Shown here: piece after piece, positions 17,022 through 24,532 of the stretch
Position numbering within the stretch: the stretch's first letter is position 1
How the letters are laid out: each line of letters opens with the position of its first letter
Assembly: GCA_947383875.1 (NCBI GenBank)
Contig: CANDEX010000004.1
Location: 1 to 44,148, forward strand
From: an uncultured Azospirillum sp.
GTDB taxonomy: Bacteria; Pseudomonadota; Alphaproteobacteria; RF32; CAG-239
Length of the DNA stretch: 44,148 nt
Direction: 5' to 3'
Made by a program: the position numbers and the translations under genes
Notes under the pieces: model-generated
What the model was told of the DNA's origin: nothing
What the model saw: only the letters and a program-made list of their open reading frames with translations
Databases searched by the model: none

Positions 17022-17972
17022 ATGAAATCTTTCAAACACATAACCCGATTTTTCACTCATGTTGCGCCGGAACTTGGGGGCAATGGGTTGTTTGCGAGTG
17101 TGGAAGAGTTGGCTGAGCAGCGGCAGTATGTGGCTTATTTGAAGCAGCTCAGTCAGTTGAAAACGTATTCGACAATGGCCGGTGATGTTAAGTCTGCGTT
17201 CAAAGGACGCGGGATGGAATTAGAAGAAATACGCAGTTATGCTTATGGTGATGATGTTCGAGATATTGACTGGCGAGTGACGGCGCGTAAAGAACAGCCT
17301 TTTACTAAGTTATATGCAGAGGAACGAGACCGAGAAATATATGTTTTGCTGGATTTGTCACCGCAGATGGTTTTTGGTACCCGGCATGAGTTGAAGTCGG
17401 TGGCAGCAGCCAAAATTACGGCTCTTCTGGGGTGGATGAGTTTGGAAAATAAAGATCGTTTCGGTTGTGTGATTTATGACGGGCAGGAAAATTTGCTTTT
17501 CAAACCGCAGAATAATCGAGCGAATATGATGATTTTGTTGAAGAAAATCAGTGATATTACTAAAAAAATTTTACATCAAGAAATAGATACAGCCCAAGGT
17601 TTACAAAAATCAGTGCAATTGCTGCAGCAAAGTATAAAAAGTCAAGCCGCTGTTTTTGTTGTCAGTGATTTTACGGATTTTAATGATGATGTGCAAAAAA
17701 GCTTGGCTGCTTTATCTAAAAAAGCGCGAGTCTATGCTTTGAATGTTTTTGATGTTTTGGAAGAATTCCCTCCCAAAGCAGGAGAATATATGGCGGAAAA
17801 CAAAGGTGAAAGGTTGATTTTCGAGTCAAAATCAAAGCATTTTCAGAAGGAATATAAAAGTTATTTTAAGTCTAAACGTATGAAAATAAAAGAATTTTGT
17901 CGTCGATTTGGAATGCGTTATGCAGAAGTACGGACGGATATTCCTTTGCACCGTCAGTTGAAAATCAGCTGA
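17022..17972 (+). CDS. DUF58 domain protein (MoxR partner)
   Basis: A 316-residue protein with the DUF58 signature FKGRGMELEEIRSYAYGDDVRDIDWRVTAR split over residues of about 62-90, followed by a VWA-like fold (REIYVLLDLSPQM, then VFVVSDFTDFNDD). Asp-x-Ser-type residues near VLLDLSPQM could form a metal-ion-dependent adhesion-like site. It lies right after moxR, and such pairs act together on protein assembly or envelope stress. The usual third partners (BatA/BatB VWA membrane proteins, a transglutaminase) are not adjacent; the next gene is a TPR protein with its own promoter. Confidence 0.85.
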   Translation: MKSFKHITRFFTHVAPELGGNGLFASVEELAEQRQYVAYLKQLSQLKTYSTMAGDVKSAFKGRGMELEEIRSYAYGDDVRDIDWRVTARKEQPFTKLYAEERDREIYVLLDLSPQMVFGTRHELKSVAAAKITALLGWMSLENKDRFGCVIYDGQENLLFKPQNNRANMMILLKKISDITKKILHQEIDTAQGLQKSVQLLQQSIKSQAAVFVVSDFTDFNDDVQKSLAALSKKARVYALNVFDVLEEFPPKAGEYMAENKGERLIFESKSKHFQKEYKSYFKSKRMKIKEFCRRFGMRYAEVRTDIPLHRQLKIS

Positions 17973-18024
17973 GACGGGAATTTTTTTAGGGGAAACTTGA
18001 CAATAATTGTTATAAATGATAGTT

Positions 18025-18053
18025 TCAACACTGAATTATTTTGTAACTATAAT
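18025..18053 (+). promoter_or_regulatory. Candidate promoter of the TPR gene
   Basis: TATAAT at 18048-18053 is exact, with a weak TCAACA 17 bases upstream at 18025-18030. Transcription would start about 10 bases before the ATG, giving a very short leader. Confidence 0.4.
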
Positions 18054-18070
18054 TTGAGAAGAGAAGAAAT

Positions 18071-19075
18071 ATGGTTAAATCAAATGAAAATAGTGCTTAT
18101 AAAAGAGGGCAAGAGCTACTTGATCAAGGAATGTACAAGGAAGCTATCGCCCAGTTTGATGAAGCAATAGCCGAACAGCCAAAATCATGGAAGGCGTTAA
18201 ACAGTAAAGGATTTGCCTTTCAGAAAATGAGTCGCTATACCGAAGCGGTTGAGTGTTTTGACAAGGCTTTGCTGATGAATCCGCAATCCGTCGAAGTTTT
18301 GAATAACAAAGGCGTTACTTTGAGTATGCGCGGATTATATAAAGATGCTATTGCCTGTTTTGATCAGGCGGTTGCTGCTGATCAGACTTCTTTGGAAGCT
18401 TTGAACGGAAAAGCAATTGCGTTGCAGCATATGTTCTCTTACAAAGAAGCTCTGGATGTTCTGGAGCAGGCAATGAAAATCGATAATAAGCATCCGCAGA
18501 CGTTATTGTCGATTGCCGTGACGTTACAAAAACTTAAACAATATGATCGGGCGATTTCTTTCTTTAAGAAAGTGTTGGCCAATGATAAATCTAATATTAA
18601 AGCTTGGAATGGGGTCGGGGTTACCTATCAGTTGATGGGGGATAATAACTCGGCACTTAAGTGTTTTACCAAAATTTTGAATATAGACAGCCGAGAAATT
18701 CAGGCTTGGATTAGTATCGGCTTTGTTTACCAGAAAATGCTGAAGTTTAATGATGCTTTGAAATGCTATAAAAAAGCTCAGATGCTGATTAATAACAACT
18801 ATCATCATAAGCTTTTTGACGGTTTGGCCAGCTGTTTGACAAAGTTGTCTGAATTTGATCAGGCGATTGATGTTTACAAACAAATTTTTCAGCGCGAAGA
18901 GGGTAAGAAAAAGTGGGATGCCCAGCGTTCAATTAAATTTGTGAATAAATTGAAACGTAAAAAAGCCATCGGTGCTTTGCCGGAGATTGTACCCGGAGGC
19001 ATTGCTTCTGCCGGAGATGCAGCGGCAACGGGTGGTGCTGCGACAGGTGTTGCGGGCAGTGATGATTTAATTTAG
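18071..19075 (+). CDS. TPR-repeat protein with a Gly/Ala-rich tail
   Basis: A 334-residue protein made of about seven to eight tetratricopeptide repeats of 34 residues, starting at residue 8 (AYKRGQELLDQGMYKEAIAQF) and running to about residue 275. Each repeat shows the usual Gly/Ala-8, Ala-20 and Pro-32 pattern (for example SRYTEAVECFDKALLMNP). Its role is protein binding. After a basic stretch (KLKRKKAIG) the last 30 residues are Gly/Ala-rich and disordered. No signal peptide, so probably cytoplasmic. The partner is unknown; the nearby MoxR-DUF58 pair is a possibility only by position. AGAAGAGAAG precedes the ATG. Confidence 0.8.
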   Translation: MVKSNENSAYKRGQELLDQGMYKEAIAQFDEAIAEQPKSWKALNSKGFAFQKMSRYTEAVECFDKALLMNPQSVEVLNNKGVTLSMRGLYKDAIACFDQAVAADQTSLEALNGKAIALQHMFSYKEALDVLEQAMKIDNKHPQTLLSIAVTLQKLKQYDRAISFFKKVLANDKSNIKAWNGVGVTYQLMGDNNSALKCFTKILNIDSREIQAWISIGFVYQKMLKFNDALKCYKKAQMLINNNYHHKLFDGLASCLTKLSEFDQAIDVYKQIFQREEGKKKWDAQRSIKFVNKLKRKKAIGALPEIVPGGIASAGDAAATGGAATGVAGSDDLI

Positions 19076-19088
19076 TTCTCTTTCTCAG

Positions 19089-19120
19089 AAAACAGCCTTT
19101 CCTTTGGAAGGGCTGTTTTT
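19089..19120 (+). terminator. Terminator of the TPR gene
   Basis: AAAACAGCC with GGGCTGTTTT and an inner TCC/GGA pair form a stem around TTT, then a run of T's. A second hairpin at 19141-19159 (CTCTCTG/CAGAGAG) follows without a U-tract. Confidence 0.8.
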
Positions 19121-19266
19121 TTATGGTCTGTCTTATAAAACTCTCTGTTTATCAGAGAGCTCTGCGTCTTGCTATCAACCGATGGGATAGCTATACCCAA
19201 GGATAAATTGAATTTGTGGTATTCGCCATTATCTTACAAATGTTATAATCAGTTAGGAGATAACCC

Positions 19267-19506
19267 ATGGGTACAACTTTGAAATATCTTTTTTATATTG
19301 CTTTAATTATCGTTGTCTTTTTGGTCGGTAAAGGCATTTTTGACGGTCGTATAGATGAAGAGACAACTGTCGGACAGGTGGTTGATGATGTTAAGTCCGG
19401 TGCGGCAAATATGGCGTCTGATGCTGCAGATACAGCTAAGGATGTTGTCAATGAGGCCGGCAGACGTAATATTGCTCGTCCGGTGTCGGTCAATGATGTC
19501 GATTAA
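19267..19506 (+). CDS. Small single-pass membrane protein with helical tail
   Basis: A 79-residue protein. Residues 6-22 (KYLFYIALIIVVFLVG) form one membrane helix. Residues of about 35-66 are an amphipathic helix rich in Ala, Asp, Val and Lys (VVDDVKSGAANMASDAADTAKD), reminiscent of LEA-like or apolipoprotein-like helices with an 11-residue rhythm. AGGAG lies upstream of the ATG. It is 30 bases before the Trp-repeat protein gene and probably co-transcribed with it, so the two may work together at the membrane. I know no named family. Confidence 0.6.
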   Translation: MGTTLKYLFYIALIIVVFLVGKGIFDGRIDEETTVGQVVDDVKSGAANMASDAADTAKDVVNEAGRRNIARPVSVNDVD

Positions 19507-19536
19507 GCATATTTCATTTAACAGAGGGAGATAAAA

Positions 19537-19920
19537 ATGACAGATAATAATTATAATAACGGGGAACCGTCAACTTGGGAGAAAGCGAAAGAAGTCAGCA
19601 GTGAAGCTTGGGAAGTGACCAAAGACGTTTCCAGCAAAGCTTGGGATAAGACCAAGGAAGTCAGTGGTAAGGTTTGGGACAAAACCATAGAATTCAGCGG
19701 TGATGTTTGGGATAAGACCAAGGAAGTCAGCGGTGATGCATGGGATAAAACCAAGGAAGTCAGTGGAGATGCTTGGGATGCCACTAAAGACGGTGCCAAA
19801 AATTTGAAAGATAAAGTGTCGGATAAAGCTGATGATGCTGCAGATGAAATTGATGATGCCGCTTATCGTGCTAAACAGAAGAATTCTGCTTCTCGTCCGG
19901 AAAACCGTGCGGATTACTAG
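19537..19920 (+). CDS. LEA-like protein of 11-residue repeats with Trp every 11 residues
   Basis: A 127-residue, highly charged protein. From residue 15 to 80 it is six perfect-length 11-mers of consensus DKTKEVSGDAW, so Trp falls at 14, 25, 36, 47, 58, 69 and 80. The remainder (residues 81-115) continues the charged Ala/Asp/Lys pattern without Trp. No signal peptide. The 11-residue period with Lys and Glu on one face is like group 3 LEA proteins and apolipoprotein/synuclein helices, but a Trp stripe is not typical of those. A fair guess is a stress protein that lies along membranes or unfolds reversibly. GAGGGAG precedes the ATG. Confidence 0.7.
   Translation: MTDNNYNNGEPSTWEKAKEVSSEAWEVTKDVSSKAWDKTKEVSGKVWDKTIEFSGDVWDKTKEVSGDAWDKTKEVSGDAWDATKDGAKNLKDKVSDKADDAADEIDDAAYRAKQKNSASRPENRADY
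19579..19776 (+). repeat. Six tandem 33-bp coding repeats
   Basis: The DNA behind the 11-residue units repeats every 33 bases; each unit carries TGGGATA or TGGGA plus AAGGAAGTCAG. Units 4-6 are nearly identical, which suggests recent expansion by slippage or unequal crossover. Confidence 0.8.
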
Positions 19921-19945
19921 TTTCCGAATGAAAGTGATATACAGA

Positions 19946-19980
19946 AAAACTCCCCGTTGTGATTAGCGGGGAGTTTTGTT
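19946..19980. terminator. Bidirectional terminator
   Basis: AAAACTCCCCG (19946-19956) pairs with CGGGGAGTTTT (19967-19977) with A's before and T's after. It serves the repeat-protein gene and the convergent DegT gene. Confidence 0.85.
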
Positions 19981-19996
19981 TTAGAATAAGTTCAGC

Positions 19997-21157
19997 TTAG
20001 GCGGCTTTGCTGCTTTTGGATGCTGCAAATTCATTCATTTTGCTGATGACGTAATCCAGATCTTCATTGTCCAGATATGGTGTCATCGGGATAGATAAAA
20101 CGGTCTTAGACAGTTTTTCGCAAACCGGCAGAGAACGGGTATTCCATTTAGCATATGCCGTTTGAGTATGAACCGGACGCGGATAGTAAGCACCGCAAGG
20201 AATGCCGTTTTCTTTCAGGAATGCCATCAATTCGTCACGATCTTCGCAATCGATGGTATACAGAGCATAAGCTGACTGGCAATTATCCAAAATCTGTTGT
20301 TTATGGAAGTAGTTGCTTAATTCGTTGTCATAGCGGCTGGCAACGCGGAAACGATCTTTCAATTCCTGATCAAATACTTTCAATTTTTGCAAAACAACGG
20401 CTGCTTGGAAGGTATTCAGACGACCGGTCATGCCGAGACGAACGTTGTCATAATGGTCTTCCGGGCTCATACCGTGAACGCGGCAGGATTTAATCAATTC
20501 ATTTTCTTCTGCAGAGTTGGTGAATACTGCACCACCGTCACCATAACAAGCCAGAGGTTTAGTCGGGTAGAATGATGTGGCGGACATATCTGCAATTGAA
20601 CCGGCTTTTTTGCCTTTGTAAACAGAACCGTAAGATTGGCAAGAATCAGACAGGACTTTCATGCCGTTTTTGTGAGCGATATTGATAATGGCATCATAGT
20701 CACAGGGAGAGCCGAAAATATCAACGGCAATAACTGCTTTGAGGTTCAGTTTGCCTTCTTTTTTCACTTCTTCGATGGCTTTTTCCAAATCCTGCGGGTT
20801 CATGTTGTAAGTATTGGGATCGGAATCAACAAAAATCGGGGTAGCACCCAGCAAAACAGGAGCTTCAGCAGAAGCAACGAAAGTAAAGGAAGAAACAAAT
20901 ACAGCATCGCCGGGTTTTACATCCCAAGCCATGAGAGCCAAGGTCAATGCATCTGTTCCGGAACCGCAGGTGGCGCAGAATTTTGTACCGGAATAATCAG
21001 CCAATTTCTGATCTAATTCACGAGTTTCCGGGCCTTGAGCATAGCCGCCGTGATTCAAAATGGTTTTGAATGCATTTAAGAAGTTTTCCTGACCGATAAC
21101 TTTCTGAGAAGTTGCGCAGTCAAACAGATTAATCGGTTTTGCAGGTTTATTTGTCAT
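19997..21157 (-). CDS. DegT/DnrJ/EryC1/StrS family PLP-dependent sugar aminotransferase
   Basis: A 386-residue aminotransferase that converts a keto-sugar nucleotide to an amino-sugar nucleotide. It shows the cofactor phosphate loop TCGSGTDALTLAL, the pyridine-ring Asp in SDSCQSYGSVYKGKKAG, and the Schiff-base Lys in SFYPTKPLACYGDGGAV. The C-terminal PYYPRPVHTQ-like region and SIPMTPYL are also family marks. It probably feeds lipopolysaccharide or glycoprotein sugar synthesis, though no partner dehydratase is adjacent. AAGGA lies 8 bases before the ATG. The exact sugar is not predictable. Confidence 0.85.
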   Translation of the reverse strand: MTNKPAKPINLFDCATSQKVIGQENFLNAFKTILNHGGYAQGPETRELDQKLADYSGTKFCATCGSGTDALTLALMAWDVKPGDAVFVSSFTFVASAEAPVLLGATPIFVDSDPNTYNMNPQDLEKAIEEVKKEGKLNLKAVIAVDIFGSPCDYDAIINIAHKNGMKVLSDSCQSYGSVYKGKKAGSIADMSATSFYPTKPLACYGDGGAVFTNSAEENELIKSCRVHGMSPEDHYDNVRLGMTGRLNTFQAAVVLQKLKVFDQELKDRFRVASRYDNELSNYFHKQQILDNCQSAYALYTIDCEDRDELMAFLKENGIPCGAYYPRPVHTQTAYAKWNTRSLPVCEKLSKTVLSIPMTPYLDNEDLDYVISKMNEFAASKSSKAA

Positions 21158-21254
21158 CTTACTTTGTCCTTATTATGAGTTTTAACTGACCGTGATATTA
21201 TGACAAATCCTCTGCAAAAGCAAAACACAAAAGATTACGGCTTTGTAACATTCC

Positions 21255-22019
21255 TCAGTTGCGAACAGAAATCAAGTAAGCAGTCAGTTGTCCTGCTTCA
21301 TAACGGTATGTGTAAAAACCTAAAGGTTTGGTTTCGGCGACAATATTTTCTGTCGGTATAAAATCGTATTTTGCCCTCCAGTTTGTGCTGGGGGCTGTTA
21401 TAACCGGTATGCCGTCAATGTTTCCGCTGATAGGATTATGCAGATGTCCGCAAGCAACCAGTTTGATTGTTTCTTTATAATCGCCGAGAGTGTATCTGAA
21501 TTTTTCGTACCAGTTTTCGCTTCCTCGGTCAAAAGTCTGCAATCCGGTTTTGAGCGGAAATTGGTGTATCATTATGACAACAGGTTTTTTTAAGGGGTTA
21601 TCCGCCAATTTTTCTTTAAGCCATTGCAGACGTTCATCACTTAATTCTCCATTCATTACACCTTCTTTGTAGGTGTCAACAGCAATGAGGCGTAATTCGT
21701 AATCGTCAACAACATACTGCAGTCCGTCGCAAATTTGCGGCAGCGGGTGGACGGGATAATATTCCCGCAGAGCTGTAATCAGTTTTTCGGTGCCGTCTTT
21801 GTTTCCCGGTATAACATAGTAGGGAACTTTTAAACCATTAAGAATCTCCAGAGCTTCACGGTAATGTTTATCGGCTCCTTGAGCGATATCTCCCGTTACC
21901 AAAACACAATCAAGCGGTGCGCAAAACTTGTTTATTTCAGATATAATTCTGCGAAGGTTTTCTTTTCCGGGTTTGGTTGAATCTCCGATATGTAAGTCTG
22001 ATATATGTGCAAAATACAT
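21255..22019 (-). CDS. Calcineurin-like metallophosphoesterase (CpdA-like)
   Basis: A 254-residue metallophosphoesterase. Metal-site motifs appear in order: SDLHIGD (residues 7-13), VTGDIAQG, PGNKDG, VIMIHQFP and CGHLHN. The layout is that of CpdA-type class III cyclic-nucleotide phosphodiesterases, but substrate is not provable. The third motif is usually GNHD/E; here the catalytic His is replaced by Lys. AAAGGAGG is a very strong ribosome binding site. It is divergent from mlaA. Confidence 0.8.
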   Translation of the reverse strand: MYFAHISDLHIGDSTKPGKENLRRIISEINKFCAPLDCVLVTGDIAQGADKHYREALEILNGLKVPYYVIPGNKDGTEKLITALREYYPVHPLPQICDGLQYVVDDYELRLIAVDTYKEGVMNGELSDERLQWLKEKLADNPLKKPVVIMIHQFPLKTGLQTFDRGSENWYEKFRYTLGDYKETIKLVACGHLHNPISGNIDGIPVITAPSTNWRAKYDFIPTENIVAETKPLGFYTYRYEAGQLTAYLISVRN

Positions 22020-22084
22020 GGCTTCCTCCTTTACAGAATATAATCATACATACGAATATATTAACCTTAATTCAACAATTTTTA

Positions 22085-22112
22085 TTGATTTAGAAAAAAA
22101 TAATGCTATATT
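22085..22112 (+). promoter_or_regulatory. Promoter of mlaA-mlaC
   Basis: TTGATT at 22085-22090, 16 bases, then TATATT at 22107-22112 with an upstream TG (extended -10). Confidence 0.55.
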
Positions 22113-22154
22113 TGGGACAATTATTAATATCAGTGCTTTTGGAAAGGGAAACCC

Positions 22155-22964
22155 GTGCAAAAAAGAGTTTTATTAACAGCAGTCTTTACGATTATGGTTT
22201 TGGCAACCAGCTCTTGCAGTTCTACGACTACTGCCGTTTCCGATGCTCATGATCAAACAGATACTTTTGAAACTTATAATCGTGCGATGTTTAAGTTCAA
22301 CTATCAGGTTGATAAATATGTCTTAAAGCCTTTGGCTGAGGGATATCGCAGCATTACCAATCAATATACCAGAGACAGAGTCAGTTCGGTTATTGCCAAT
22401 CTGAAAGAACCATTGTATGCCGCCAATAATCTTTTACAGGGTGATTTCAAAGACAGCGGTATGAGTTTGGCTCGTTTTGCTGTCAACACGACGCTTGGTT
22501 TGGGTGGTATGTATGATGTTGCCGACGGTTGGGGATGGCCGCGTCATAAGGCCGGCTTTGACAGCACTTTGGCGAAATGGTGTGTGCCTGACGGTCCGTA
22601 TTTGGTATTGCCTATCTTTGGTCCGAGCACCCCTCGTGCGGCGGTTTCTTTAGCACTTGATTCTGCTGCTAATCCGCTTTATTGGGCGACATATAATGAT
22701 GCTAATGTTAAAGACAAGATTATGTATTCTTATGCCGCTGTGTCCGGAATTGTTACCCGTGAGTCCGTTATGGATGTTTGGGATGATTTGGAACGCAATT
22801 CGGTTGATTTTTATGCTGCGATGCGTTCGGCTTATTTACAGAACCGTGGTAAGATGGGCTGTTTCAATAATCAGTCGGAGCAAGGTTCGGCCGCTTATGA
22901 TTTTGACTTCGGGCTTGAGGATGAAGACGAAGTTTATAATGCAATGGAAACAAAAAATAACTAA
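22155..22964 (+). CDS. mlaA: Outer-membrane lipid asymmetry lipoprotein MlaA (VacJ)
   Basis: A 269-residue VacJ-family lipoprotein that removes misplaced phospholipids from the outer leaflet and hands them to MlaC. It has a lipoprotein signal (cleavage before Cys 21 in ATSSC), then ETYNRAMFKFNYQVDKYVLKP in segments, VNTTLGLGGMYDVADGWG, and the hallmark DGPYLVLPIFGPSTPR. The GTG start has GGAAAGGG 7 bases upstream. mlaC follows after a 21-base gap. mlaD, mlaE and mlaF are not in this window. Confidence 0.9.
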   Translation: MQKRVLLTAVFTIMVLATSSCSSTTTAVSDAHDQTDTFETYNRAMFKFNYQVDKYVLKPLAEGYRSITNQYTRDRVSSVIANLKEPLYAANNLLQGDFKDSGMSLARFAVNTTLGLGGMYDVADGWGWPRHKAGFDSTLAKWCVPDGPYLVLPIFGPSTPRAAVSLALDSAANPLYWATYNDANVKDKIMYSYAAVSGIVTRESVMDVWDDLERNSVDFYAAMRSAYLQNRGKMGCFNNQSEQGSAAYDFDFGLEDEDEVYNAMETKNN

Positions 22965-22985
22965 ATCAAAACGGAGTTATATTTG

Positions 22986-23585
22986 ATGAAAAAAAGTATT
23001 CTTATGATGTTAGGTGCAGCGTTGTTTTTAAATATTAACACCGCCTGTGCTTCTATTGATGCGGCTAAGGCTGAAGCTTTTGTTAAGCAAGTGACTGAAA
23101 ACGGGGTTGAAGATATTATCAATGCTCAGATTTCTCAGCAGGAAAAAGATGTTCGTTTTGAAAAACTTTTTAACAGTGCGCTGGATTTGAATTATATTGG
23201 TAAGTTTGTTCTTGGCAGATATTGGAAGACTGCTACTCAACAGCAGAAAGATGAATTTATTGCTGCATATCGTGCTATGAATATTAAAAGTTGGTCTCGT
23301 CGTTTTGATGAATTCAAAGGAAAAAGATTTGTTTTCCACGGAACGTCTCCTTCTAATTCGGCAAATCAGGTTTTTGTAAACACAACTGTTCCGATGGATC
23401 AGGGAGAACCGGCAAAAGTTGTTTGGCGGGTTAAGCAAAGTGGCGATAAGTTCAAAATTGTTGACATTATTATTGAAAACGTCAGCTTAGCAATTACGGC
23501 TCGTAATGAATATACCGCTTATATTAAAAATAATCCGAAAGGTGTGGATGCATTGATTCAGGATTTGAAAAATAAAGCTAAGTAA
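22986..23585 (+). CDS. mlaC: Periplasmic phospholipid carrier MlaC
   Basis: A 199-residue exported protein with a signal peptide (MKKSILMMLGAALFLNINTAC-like, split). It has the Tol-Tol-Ttg2 / MlaC pattern: LDLNYIGKFVLGRYWKTATQ, FIAAYRAM and a C-terminal VDIIIENVSLAITARNEY. It shuttles phospholipid between MlaA and the inner-membrane Mla transporter. The ATG at 22986 has GGAG 9 bases upstream; a TTG one codon earlier is less likely. It ends the two-gene operon with mlaA. Confidence 0.88.
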   Translation: MKKSILMMLGAALFLNINTACASIDAAKAEAFVKQVTENGVEDIINAQISQQEKDVRFEKLFNSALDLNYIGKFVLGRYWKTATQQQKDEFIAAYRAMNIKSWSRRFDEFKGKRFVFHGTSPSNSANQVFVNTTVPMDQGEPAKVVWRVKQSGDKFKIVDIIIENVSLAITARNEYTAYIKNNPKGVDALIQDLKNKAK

Positions 23586-23602
23586 TTACGCCTTATATTA
23601 TC

Positions 23603-23629
23603 AGCCCCGCATTATGCGGGGCTTTTTTT
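23603..23629 (+). terminator. Terminator of mlaA-mlaC
   Basis: AGCCCCGCA (23603-23611) pairs with TGCGGGGCT (23615-23623), then six further T's. Confidence 0.9.
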
Positions 23630-23639
23630 GTATAAAAGA

Positions 23640-24356
23640 TTATTTGTGTTTTTTGGCTTTGTAAAAGAATTCGTAAATATGCAAATAGATGACACATTGA
23701 ATGACCGTAAACAACGCAGTGAGAAAAGCCCGCAGAGCCCATGATTCGGCAGATAAGGTGAATATTCCAAAGGGCAAGATGCCGTAAACAATAAAGCAAA
23801 TCAGGAAAATGCGCAGGTAGTTGTCTTTTGTGTGAAAAAAGGTCAGAGTGATTGATGCGTTACGGCCGATGACAGCAGAAATCCAAGCTAATGCGGGGAT
23901 AAAGAAAATAACCGTCAGGAAGAGAAACATTCCGCCGTAAAGAGCGTAGCGAAATGTTTCGGAGGAAATAAAATTACCCCAGATATGGCGGATATGCGGA
24001 TAGATTTCCAACGGATTTAGCAGCCAGAGAAAAAATAGGATGACGACTTCCATCAGCATCAGACTGGCAAAAGCCAGCAGGCTGATTGTTATTATACGAA
24101 TCAGAGCTTGAATAAAGTCATGTTTTTTGAACAAAGGTTTTCGTTTAAAATAAACACGGACAAAGCAAAAGTAAAACAGATAGGTGTAGAGCAGGTAGAA
24201 TGCTGCACCGGGTAAATTATCGCGGATATTAAAGCTGCCGAGTAAATAAATTCCCATAAAAGAGAGAAGGGTGAAGAGGCTGAGCATTTGCCAATGGTCG
24301 AACATATAACGAAAACTGTTACGGAAAATATCAATAATCGGCAGGTGTTTGGTCAT
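23640..24356 (-). CDS. Six-helix membrane protein of unknown function
   Basis: A 238-residue protein with about six hydrophobic segments (for example around residues 25-42, 48-66, 88-112, 140-160, 182-203 and 208-228). It starts with MTKHLPIIDIFRNSFRYMFDHW, an amphipathic opening. No motif I recognise. AAGGAG lies 7 bases before the ATG, so the start is secure. It stands alone, converging on mlaC. Confidence 0.6.
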   Translation of the reverse strand: MTKHLPIIDIFRNSFRYMFDHWQMLSLFTLLSFMGIYLLGSFNIRDNLPGAAFYLLYTYLFYFCFVRVYFKRKPLFKKHDFIQALIRIITISLLAFASLMLMEVVILFFLWLLNPLEIYPHIRHIWGNFISSETFRYALYGGMFLFLTVIFFIPALAWISAVIGRNASITLTFFHTKDNYLRIFLICFIVYGILPFGIFTLSAESWALRAFLTALFTVIQCVIYLHIYEFFYKAKKHK

Positions 24357-24487
24357 CTCCGGCTCCTTTTCTGGATTAATTTGAATTTATCATAACTTAT
24401 ATTAAAATAAAAAAACAGCATAAAGTAACGGGTGTGTCGTTTTTTGTTGCGAGAAGGGGCGTTTGATGTTTTTTATCTTAGTTTATA

Positions 24488-24519
24488 AAAAAATACCCGT
24501 TTTCTAACGGGTATTTTTT
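24488..24519. terminator. Terminator of accB-accC
   Basis: A perfect 14-bp stem, AAAAAATACCCGTT (24488-24501) and AACGGGTATTTTTT (24506-24519), around TTCT. It can work on both strands. Confidence 0.85.
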
Positions 24520-24532
24520 GAGAGAGAATTAA

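Noticed and set aside
17998..18003. Exact TTGACA before the TPR gene as a -35 element
   Set aside because: No -10 element lies 15-19 bases downstream; the TATAAT is 44 bases further on.
19579..19776. CRISPR-like array of 33-bp units
   Set aside because: Units are contiguous without spacers, in frame inside a gene, and encode an 11-residue repeat.
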